From: Alphaproteobacteria bacterium
Lineage (GTDB): Bacteria > Pseudomonadota > Alphaproteobacteria > Rhodobacterales > Rhodobacteraceae
NCBI GenBank assembly: GCA_003695135.1
Contig: RFIR01000340.1
Coordinates: 1-11,533 of the forward strand
Direction: 5' to 3'
Length of the DNA stretch: 11,533 nucleotides
The notes under the pieces were generated by a model, which saw only the letters and a program-made list of their open reading frames with translations, had not been told where the DNA came from and did no database searches. This document shows positions 1-6,191 of this stretch, piece after piece. Numbering within the stretch: the stretch's first letter is position 1; each line of letters opens with the position of its first letter. The translations under genes and the position numbers were made by a program.

Positions 1-296
1 AGCTCAACCAGGCCGGCACCGTCAGCGAGGGCATCGCGACCTTCCGCGCCGCGCGAGATGCCGGCTGGGGGGCGGTGGTCTCGGCCCGGTCGGGCGAGAC
101 CGAGGACGTCTCCATCAGCCACCTCGCCACCGGGCTCGGCTGCGGACAGCTCAAGGTCGGCTCGTTCCAGCGTTCCGAGCGCATGGCGAAATGGAACGAA
201 TGCCTGCGCATCGCGGAGGTGCTGGGGCCGGAGGCCTTCGCCGCCGGCGCGCCGCTGCGGCGGACATGGTGGGGGCGGAAGGCGGGCGCGGGATGA
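1..296 (+). CDS. Enolase-like protein (divergent enolase paralog), C-terminal part
   Basis: The reading frame is open from position 3 and the gene begins before the window. About 97 codons remain. The sequence follows the C-terminal barrel end of enolase (2-phosphoglycerate to phosphoenolpyruvate): LNQAGTVSEG, then ARSGETED (codons near 81-104), then GQLKVGS and SERMAKWNECLRI. The lysine of GQLKVGS matches the conserved active-site lysine (Lys392 in E. coli numbering). In true enolases the SGETED motif is preceded by His-Arg; here it is Ala-Arg, so an active-site histidine is missing. The tail is also unusual, ending in a Trp/Arg/Gly-rich stretch. This argues for a paralog rather than the housekeeping glycolytic enolase, perhaps acting on a related acid. 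It converges on the GMC oxidoreductase gene, with 21 bp between the two stop codons and no clear terminator. Family assignment is firm; function is unknown. Confidence 0.85.
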   Translation, partial: LNQAGTVSEGIATFRAARDAGWGAVVSARSGETEDVSISHLATGLGCGQLKVGSFQRSERMAKWNECLRIAEVLGPEAFAAGAPLRRTWWGRKAGAG

Positions 297-317
297 TCCC
301 GCGCGCCGATTATACCC

Positions 318-1919
318 TCACGCCGCAGGCCGTCCCAGGACCAGATCGGACGCCTTCTCGCCGATCATGATCGCCGGGGCGTTGGTGTTGCCCGACACGA
401 TCTCGGGCATGATCGAGCAGTCGGCCACGCGCAGCCCGTCTACCCCGTGCACCTTCAGCTCGGCATCGACCACCGCCATCGGATCGGGCCCCATCTTGCA
501 GGTGCCGGTAGGGTGATAGATCGACACGCTGTTGTTGCGCGCCCAGTCCAGCGTGCCCTCGTAGTCATCCATCGCCAGCGAGGCCGGCGGACGGAATTCC
601 TCGGCGATCTTCGATTTCAGGGGCTCGTGCCGGGCGATGCGACGGGCGATGTTGACGCCGTCGACCAGCGTCCGGCAGTCGGTCTCGGTCGACAGATAGT
701 GCGGGAAGATCTTGGGATAGCTTCGCGGGTCGGGACCGGCGAGCCGGATCTCGCCGCGGCTTTCGGGGCGCAGCTGGCAGACCGACATGGTGAAGGCCGA
801 GAAGGGATGCACGCCCTCGCCGGGGCTGTCGGCGCTCCATGGCTGGACGTGGAACTGGATGTCCGGTGTCGCCACATCGGGCCGTGTCTTCATGAAGCCG
901 ACGCCGAGGCTGGCGGCCATCGTCATCGGCCCGTCGCGGAACAGCGCATAGCGCAGCGCGATGCCGGCCTGACGCCACAGGCTGCGCACCTCGTCGTTCA
1001 GCGTCGGCTCGTTGCACTTGAAGACCAGCCGCGCCTGCAGATGGTCCTGCAGGTTCCTGCCCACCCCTGGCAGATCGACCGCCGGATCGATGCCGTTGGC
1101 CCGCAGCTCGTCGGCCGGGCCGATGCCCGACAGCATCAGGATCTGCGGCGAGTTGATCGCGCCGCCCGAGAGGATCACCTCGCGGTTCACCTTCACCAGC
1201 TGTTCGGCGCCCGAGGCATCGAGATAGCGCACCCCCGTCACCCGGCGCCCGTCGAGTTCCAACCGGCTGACAAGCGCGCGGGTGACGATGCGCAGGTTGG
1301 GCCGTTTGCGGGCCGGCTTGAGAAAGGCCACCGCGGCGCTGCAGCGCCAGCCATTGCGGGTGGTAAGCTGGAAATAGCCCACCCCCTCCTGCTTCGCGCC
1401 ATTGTAGTCGGGGTTGAATGGGTAACCCGCCGCCTGCGCCGCCGCGACCCAGGCATCGACGATCGGCCGGCTCAGCCGCATGTCCGACACCGCCAGCGGC
1501 CCCTTGTCGCCATGCCATTCGTCGGCGCCGCGTTCGTTCGATTCCGAACGCCTGAACAGCGGCAGCACGTCCTCCCACCCCCAGCCGGGATTGCCCATCT
1601 GCCGCCAGCGGTCGTAATCCTCCGGCTGGCCGCGCACATAGAGCAGACCGTTGAGCGAGGACGAGCCCCCCAGCACCTTGCCGCGCGGCCAGTCGATGGC
1701 GCGGCCGTTGAGCCCGGGATCGGGCTCGGTGCGGTAGCACCAGTCCACCCTGGGGTTGTGCATGGTCTTGAAGTAGCCGACCGGGATGTGAATCCACGGG
1801 TTGCTGTCCGGGCCGCCAGCCTCCAGCAGCACAACGCGTGTGCCCGGATCGGCGCTCAGCCGGTTGGCCAGGACGCATCCCGCCGACCCAGCCCCGATGA
1901 CGACGAAATCGGCCTCCAT
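318..1919 (-). CDS. GMC-family FAD-dependent oxidoreductase (choline/alcohol dehydrogenase-like)
   Basis: A 533-residue flavoprotein of the glucose-methanol-choline family, predicted to oxidise an alcohol to an aldehyde or acid. The N-terminal Rossmann motif GAGSAG is at residues 9-14, with the FAD ribose-binding acid in LLEAGG (31-36). GMC signature 1 (PRGKVLGGSSSLN) is at 78-90 and signature 2 (SGGAINSPQ..LSGIG) at 251-267. The catalytic pair is visible as His469 (SIYHPTGTCKMG) and Asn513 (NTNAP), 44 residues apart as in choline oxidase. No signal peptide is seen, so it should be cytoplasmic. The start follows a GGGGAGAGG ribosome binding site. Length is normal for the family. It is divergent from a TRAP operon and shares its intergenic region, which suggests it acts on the imported compound or a derivative. 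The substrate cannot be read from sequence; choline is not implied. Confidence 0.93.
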   Translation of the reverse strand: MEADFVVIGAGSAGCVLANRLSADPGTRVVLLEAGGPDSNPWIHIPVGYFKTMHNPRVDWCYRTEPDPGLNGRAIDWPRGKVLGGSSSLNGLLYVRGQPEDYDRWRQMGNPGWGWEDVLPLFRRSESNERGADEWHGDKGPLAVSDMRLSRPIVDAWVAAAQAAGYPFNPDYNGAKQEGVGYFQLTTRNGWRCSAAVAFLKPARKRPNLRIVTRALVSRLELDGRRVTGVRYLDASGAEQLVKVNREVILSGGAINSPQILMLSGIGPADELRANGIDPAVDLPGVGRNLQDHLQARLVFKCNEPTLNDEVRSLWRQAGIALRYALFRDGPMTMAASLGVGFMKTRPDVATPDIQFHVQPWSADSPGEGVHPFSAFTMSVCQLRPESRGEIRLAGPDPRSYPKIFPHYLSTETDCRTLVDGVNIARRIARHEPLKSKIAEEFRPPASLAMDDYEGTLDWARNNSVSIYHPTGTCKMGPDPMAVVDAELKVHGVDGLRVADCSIMPEIVSGNTNAPAIMIGEKASDLVLGRPAA

Positions 1920-1983
1920 GGCACCCTCTCCCCTGCCGGTTGAAAAAAATACTAGGCAAAAGCCGCCTCACGTTCTACAGTTT

Positions 1984-2002
1984 TTGAGACAAAACGTCTC
2001 AA
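1984..2002. promoter_or_regulatory. Perfect inverted repeat, candidate IclR operator
   Basis: TTGAGAC-AAAAC-GTCTCAA, two perfect 7-base arms around a 5-base centre, lies in the 107-bp region between the divergent GMC and TRAP genes. It ends 24 bp before the binding-protein start codon. IclR-family proteins bind short palindromes of this size, and an IclR gene ends the TRAP operon, so it is the natural candidate site. An AATAAT hexamer (2001-2006) overlaps its right edge and could be a -10 element for the rightward promoter, which would place the operator in the promoter core. No good -35 was found. The palindrome is directly seen; its regulator and role are inference. Confidence 0.55.
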
Positions 2003-2026
2003 TAATGCGCGAAATGGGAGGAACGC

Positions 2027-3259
2027 ATGACTGCGCAGGACAAGCTCGGCCGGGTATCCCGGCGGGATTTCTTCAGGATATCAGGGACCTACGGGCTCAG
2101 CTCGACCCTGCTCGCCGCGGGTGCGGCAGGCGGGGTGCTGTCGGCGGCAGGGCTCGCCAAGGCGGCCGAGTCGACCTACACGAAACGATTCGCCAAGGAG
2201 CCCAGGTTTCAGCTGAAATTCGGCGCCGCCGGCTTCAACCCGCAGAACCTGCTGATCGAGCGCGCGGGCGCGCTGGAATTCGCCCGCGATCTGGAAGCGC
2301 GGACCGATGGCGAAATTCGCATCGAGTTCATCGGCAACAACCAGATCTGCGGCCAGCTTTCCTGCGTCGAGAAGACACAGCAGGGGATCACCGACATCTA
2401 CGCGGCCTCGACCCAGAATTCGGCCGGCGGCGCGCCCTATCTCAACGTGCTCGACTATGCCTACATGTTCCCCAGCCGGGCAGCGCAGTACTATTTCTTC
2501 TATCATCCCGAGAGTCAGAAGATCCTGCGTGAGCCCTACGAGCGCATGCACGGGCTGAAATTCCTGTTCACCCATTGCGAGCTGCGCGGCATCCAGCTTG
2601 GCCTGGCCTGGCAGGACAAGCCGACGGTCACCAAGCTCGAGGAGCTGTTCGGGACCAAGAACCGGGTCACCGGCACCCAGCTCGGCCGCATCGCCATGCA
2701 GGCGCTCAACCTCAACCCGGTGCCGATCGCGTGGGAGGAGACGCTTGACGGTCTCAAGCAGGGCCTGATCGACGGGGCCGAGACCTGGGCCTCGGCGGTG
2801 GCCTATGCCAACATGAGCCCCGTCGTCAGCCAGTCGGTCGATCTGCGCTTCTTCTGCGGCACCGAGCACACCGCGATGTCGGCCAAGGTGTTCGACAGCC
2901 TCGGCGGCGAGCTGCAGGATGCGGTGATGGAATCGGCCTACTGGACGCAGGCCCATGTCCAGGCCGCCAACGAGGCGGCGCTGGTCAAGACCGTCGGCTT
3001 CTCCGAGCCGCAGCTTCCCGGCACCATCTTCGTGGAAAACAACGTGCGCGTCGCCTCGCTTTCCGACGCCGAGATTCGCAAGGCCGAGGAGATGTGCAGC
3101 CCCGAGTTCCAGCCGCAGCTGTGGGAGCAGTGGCGCGACCGGCTGAACAAGTGGGCCGGCGGCATCGACACCTACAAGGCGATCTACGACATCGCCCGCG
3201 AGATCCCCGCCGACATGAAGCCGGAGAACGTCGAACCGCGCCGGTGGTGGAAAGGCTGA
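2027..3259 (+). CDS. TRAP transporter substrate-binding protein, DctP family, Tat-exported
   Basis: A 410-residue periplasmic binding protein that would deliver a small organic acid to the adjacent membrane subunits. The N-terminus carries a twin-arginine signal: SRRDFFRI at residues 11-18, a hydrophobic alanine/glycine-rich stretch to about 43, and a cleavage site near AKA-AE (44-48). The body aligns with DctP proteins, including LIDGAETWAS (247-256) after PVPIAWEE (231-238). Arg213 in KNRV lines up with the conserved arginine that holds the ligand carboxylate in this family; it lies at the same spacing as Arg177 of the second binding protein here. Cys108 and Cys113 lie in the stretch where most relatives have Gly-rich sequence and could form a disulfide. 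At 410 residues it is longer than the usual 320-370. A GGGAGGA ribosome binding site precedes the ATG by 5 bases. It is the first gene of an operon with the dctQ, dctM and IclR genes. Confidence 0.92.
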   Translation: MTAQDKLGRVSRRDFFRISGTYGLSSTLLAAGAAGGVLSAAGLAKAAESTYTKRFAKEPRFQLKFGAAGFNPQNLLIERAGALEFARDLEARTDGEIRIEFIGNNQICGQLSCVEKTQQGITDIYAASTQNSAGGAPYLNVLDYAYMFPSRAAQYYFFYHPESQKILREPYERMHGLKFLFTHCELRGIQLGLAWQDKPTVTKLEELFGTKNRVTGTQLGRIAMQALNLNPVPIAWEETLDGLKQGLIDGAETWASAVAYANMSPVVSQSVDLRFFCGTEHTAMSAKVFDSLGGELQDAVMESAYWTQAHVQAANEAALVKTVGFSEPQLPGTIFVENNVRVASLSDAEIRKAEEMCSPEFQPQLWEQWRDRLNKWAGGIDTYKAIYDIAREIPADMKPENVEPRRWWKG

Positions 3260-3277
3260 GATTTTCAGGTCAGACTG

Positions 3278-3310
3278 AGGGCCGGCCCGGGGTACGGGCC
3301 GGCCTTTGAT
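3278..3310 (+). terminator. Hairpin between binding protein and permease genes (attenuator-like)
   Basis: GGGCCGGCCC pairs with GGGCCGGCC around a GGGGTAC loop (left arm 3278-3288, right arm 3296-3306). There are nine G-C pairs plus a G-U and an A-U, followed by TTTGATTT. It sits 18 bp after the binding-protein stop and 45 bp before the small permease gene. The U-tract is short, so it probably causes partial termination or protects the 3' end of upstream mRNA. Either effect gives more binding protein than membrane subunits, as is common for binding-protein transporters. Structure is seen; effect is inferred. Confidence 0.6.
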
Positions 3311-3351
3311 TTCGCGACCGCCGTAAAGAGCGGCGCAACGGGGAGGGAGTG

Positions 3352-4017
3352 ATGAGCGTGCTCTCGGATATCGGCGACATCCTTTCGGCGCTGCTGGCCG
3401 CCGATCCGTGGATGCTGCGCCCCGCGATCCAGACCGATTCCGCCTGGGTGCTGGGCGTGATCGTGCTGGTGCTGGGCGGGCTGGCGATCCTGGGGCTCTA
3501 CAAGCTGGTGCCGTTTCTGGACCGGCATCTGGAGCGCACGATCATGGTCTACAGCTATCTCGCCGTCGCCTTCATCATCTTCAAGGGCGTGATCGACCGC
3601 TTCGTCTTCAACGACCAGGCGGCGTGGTCGACCACGGTGCCGCCCTTGCTGTTCATGATCATGGCCTGGTTCGGGGCGGCCTACAACGTGCGGCTGCGCA
3701 CCCATCTGAGCTTTTCGGAGTTCCGCATGATGATGCCAAGGGGCGGGCAGATGGCCTGCCTCGTGCTCGATGCGGTGCTGTGGCTGGGCTTTGCCCTGAT
3801 CGTGCTGGTGACCACGTCGCGCCTGACGGTGCTGTCGGCCTCGAACTTTCAGATCGTGCTGGGCACCGACGACGTGATGCAGTGGTGGTTCCTGATCACC
3901 GTGCCGATCTCGTTCCTGATGATGGCCGCGCGCATCATCGAGAACCTCATCGAGGACATCCGCAACTGGCGCCGCGGGACAACGCTGATCCGCCAGACGG
4001 TGATCGGGGGGGACTGA
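3352..4017 (+). CDS. TRAP transporter small membrane subunit, DctQ family
   Basis: A 221-residue integral membrane protein, the small permease subunit that pairs with the DctM-type subunit. Four hydrophobic segments are visible near residues 31-50, 64-84, 134-155 and 175-195. A short hydrophobic stretch near 98-110 leads into the charged loop AAYNVRLRTHLSFSEF that is typical of DctQ. An extra N-terminal region of about 30 residues precedes the first segment, making it longer than the usual 160-190. The ATG at 3352 is chosen because GGGAGG (3341-3346) lies 5 bases upstream; the GTG just before it (3349) would overlap that site. The stop is separated from the next start by one base, so the two permease genes are translationally coupled. 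Confidence 0.88.
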   Translation: MSVLSDIGDILSALLAADPWMLRPAIQTDSAWVLGVIVLVLGGLAILGLYKLVPFLDRHLERTIMVYSYLAVAFIIFKGVIDRFVFNDQAAWSTTVPPLLFMIMAWFGAAYNVRLRTHLSFSEFRMMMPRGGQMACLVLDAVLWLGFALIVLVTTSRLTVLSASNFQIVLGTDDVMQWWFLITVPISFLMMAARIIENLIEDIRNWRRGTTLIRQTVIGGD

Positions 4018-4018
4018 G

Positions 4019-5377
4019 ATGGACGATTCGAGCTGGATCACGCTCATCTCGATCGGCGTCATGCTGCTGTTCATGCTGGGCGTGCCGGTGCTGCTGGTCA
4101 TCGCCTACTGGGTGATCGGCTGCTCCTTCGTGCTGGGGCTCACGCTCGACAACATGGGCGCAGAGCTGATGAACGTGTTCAACAAGGGCTTCGCGCTGCT
4201 GGCGATGCCGCTCTTCATCCTTACCGGCGATCTGATCAACAAGTCGGGCATCGCCCGACGATTGAGCGATTTTGCCTATTCCTGCCTGGGCTGGGTGCGC
4301 GGCGGGCTGGCCATGGCCTCGCTGGGCGCCTGCGGGCTGTTCGCGGCGATCTCCGGCTCCAACTCGGCCACCACCGCCACCATCGGCTCGATGCTGCATC
4401 CCGAGATGGTCAAGGGCGGCTATGACGAGCGCTTCTCGGCCGCCACCGCCGCGGCCGGCGGCACGGTCGGCATCATCATCCCGCCCTCGATCATCTTCAT
4501 CGTCTACGGGTTCCTGCTGAACCTGCCGATTTCCGACCTGTTCGTCGCCGGCATCCTGCCCGGCGCGCTGATGGTAATCGGCATGCAGATCGCCTGCTGG
4601 ATCGTCTGCCGCAGGAACGGCTGGGGCCATCTGATCCGGCTGCAGCTCGACCGGGTGCTCAAGACCGCGCTGGGCGGCTGGCTCGGTTTTCTTGCCATCC
4701 TGCTGGTGCTGTGGGGCATCTATACCGGCAAGTTCTCGCCCACCGAGGCGGCCGGCGTCACCGTCGGCTTCTGTGTTCTGGCCGGGCTGGTCAGCTACCC
4801 GCTCAACAGGCTCTTCGGCCACGGCCCGGATTACGGCTGGGAGCGCAAGGGCTATGGCGAGATGCTGGTGGTCGAGGGGTTCCGCATCCGCGACATCCCC
4901 TCGGTGGTCGCCCGCTCCGCCGAGATCACCGGCATCCTCGCGCCGCTGATCGCGATCTCGGTGGTGATGCAGCAGATCCTCTCGCTTCTCGGCGCGCAGG
5001 AGGTGATCGGCGGGGTTGTCACCTCGATGGGCGGTTATCACGCAGTGCTGTTCACGGCGATGACCATCGTCTTTATCACCGGCATGTTGCTGGAAAGCCT
5101 GCCGGTCACCATCATCCTCGCCCCGATCCTGGCGCCGATCGCTGCCGGGGTTGGCGTCGACCCGATCCATTTCTCGGTCATCTTCCTGGTCGGGGCCTCG
5201 ATCGGCTTCATCACGCCCCCCTACGGGCTCAATCTCTATGTCGCCTCGGGCGTGACCGGCGTGCCCTATTTCCGGCTGCTGAAATACACCGTCCCCTATC
5301 TGATCGCCCTTGTCGGGGTTTGGGTGCTGGTGTCGCTGACACCACAGCTGGCGCTGGTCCTGCTGCCGGGCCGCTAG
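4019..5377 (+). CDS. TRAP transporter large membrane subunit, DctM family
   Basis: A 452-residue polytopic membrane protein, the ion-coupled transport subunit. Family marks include FAAISGSNSATTATIGSM (108-125), GIIIPPS (151-157) in the first helical hairpin, GKFSPTEAAG (237-246), and the second conserved hairpin near ITPPYGLNLYVAS (398-410). These are the regions that bind sodium and substrate in characterised TRAP permeases. A polar stretch of about 30 residues (261-292, GHGPDYGWERKG and following) lengthens one cytoplasmic loop compared with typical 425-430-residue members. The start overlaps the TGAGATG junction after dctQ, with a GGGGGGA ribosome binding site inside the end of that gene. 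The IclR gene follows after 11 bp. Substrate cannot be inferred from this subunit. Confidence 0.93.
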   Translation: MDDSSWITLISIGVMLLFMLGVPVLLVIAYWVIGCSFVLGLTLDNMGAELMNVFNKGFALLAMPLFILTGDLINKSGIARRLSDFAYSCLGWVRGGLAMASLGACGLFAAISGSNSATTATIGSMLHPEMVKGGYDERFSAATAAAGGTVGIIIPPSIIFIVYGFLLNLPISDLFVAGILPGALMVIGMQIACWIVCRRNGWGHLIRLQLDRVLKTALGGWLGFLAILLVLWGIYTGKFSPTEAAGVTVGFCVLAGLVSYPLNRLFGHGPDYGWERKGYGEMLVVEGFRIRDIPSVVARSAEITGILAPLIAISVVMQQILSLLGAQEVIGGVVTSMGGYHAVLFTAMTIVFITGMLLESLPVTIILAPILAPIAAGVGVDPIHFSVIFLVGASIGFITPPYGLNLYVASGVTGVPYFRLLKYTVPYLIALVGVWVLVSLTPQLALVLLPGR

Positions 5378-5388
5378 GGAACGGGTGG

Positions 5389-6168
5389 ATGCCCGAGGAT
5401 GGAGCGACGCGGGACAGGGATACGATCCCGACCAACCTGCGCCTGCTCTACATCCTTGAGGAAGTCGCCCGCGCCGGCAGCCCGGTAACCCCCACGGCGC
5501 TCGCCGAGGCGACGGGCCTGCACCGGACCACCACACACCGTCTGCTGGCGACGGCCGAGCAGGAGGGCTTTCTGCAGCGCCACGTCGATGGCCGCTCCTA
5601 CGCCCCCGGAAGGCGACTGCGGCAGCTGGCCGGCAACACGCTGTCCTCGCAGCGGATCCGGACCGAGCGGCTGGCGATCATGGAGGCGCTGGCCGAGGAG
5701 GTCGGCGAGACCTGCAACCTCGCCGCGCCGGGCAGTCACGGCATGATCTATCTCGACCGGGTCGAGACCCACTGGCCGCTGCGCATCCAGCTTCCCATCG
5801 GCACCCAGGTGCCGTTTCATTGCACCGCCAGCGGCAAGATGTATCTCTCCGCGCTGCGGGCCGACCGGCTCGATCGGCTGCTGGCGCGACTGGCGCTCGA
5901 CCGGCAGACGCCGCGGACCATCACCGATCGTCGGGCGCTGCGCGCGGAACTGGCGCGCACCCGGGCGCGGGGCTACTCGACCGATGACGAGGAATTCATG
6001 GAAGGCATGGCGGCGGTGGCGGTGGCCGTTCGCGATTCCGAGGGCCGGCTGCTGAGCACCCTGTCGATCCATGCCCCGCTTCAGCGCCACAGCATCGACA
6101 GCCTGGTCGGGCAGCTGCCGCGGCTGCACGAGGCGGCCGCGCGGCTGGAAGAGCTGTTGACGAACTGA
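5389..6168 (+). CDS. IclR-family transcriptional regulator
   Basis: A 259-residue regulator. The N-terminal winged helix-turn-helix runs about 13-75, with the recognition helix in LAEATGLHRTTTHRLLATAE (38-57). The C-terminal effector domain covers about 85-255 and carries the family signature around DDEEFMEGMAAVAVAV (199-214), where small ligands bind. The first ATG after the dctM stop (position 5389) gives a normal family length; the open frame extends upstream but only as a shadow of dctM. It is the last gene of the TRAP operon, 11 bp after the permease, so it is likely co-transcribed with its targets. Its probable site is the 7-5-7 palindrome at 1984-2002 between the GMC gene and dctP. Repressor or activator action cannot be told from sequence. 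Confidence 0.93.
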   Translation: MPEDGATRDRDTIPTNLRLLYILEEVARAGSPVTPTALAEATGLHRTTTHRLLATAEQEGFLQRHVDGRSYAPGRRLRQLAGNTLSSQRIRTERLAIMEALAEEVGETCNLAAPGSHGMIYLDRVETHWPLRIQLPIGTQVPFHCTASGKMYLSALRADRLDRLLARLALDRQTPRTITDRRALRAELARTRARGYSTDDEEFMEGMAAVAVAVRDSEGRLLSTLSIHAPLQRHSIDSLVGQLPRLHEAAARLEELLTN

Positions 6169-6191
6169 TCGGCGAGCGCGGTCCGGGGCCG

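Noticed and set aside
565..1971. Long minus-strand open frame overlapping the GMC gene, and the 447-1943 plus-strand frame
   Set aside because: Both are shadows of the GMC gene in GC-rich sequence: Arg/Ala/Gly/His-rich composition, no recognisable domain, while the overlapping frame has full GMC motifs.
2745..2770. GAGAC and GTCTC half-sites inside the first dctP gene, resembling the intergenic palindrome
   Set aside because: Spacer is 8 rather than 5 and the arms are only 5 matched bases within coding sequence; likely chance.
3947..5536. 529-codon minus-strand open frame across the DctM gene
   Set aside because: Composition is His/Asp/Gln/Gly-rich low complexity typical of antisense frames; the plus-strand DctM protein is unmistakable.
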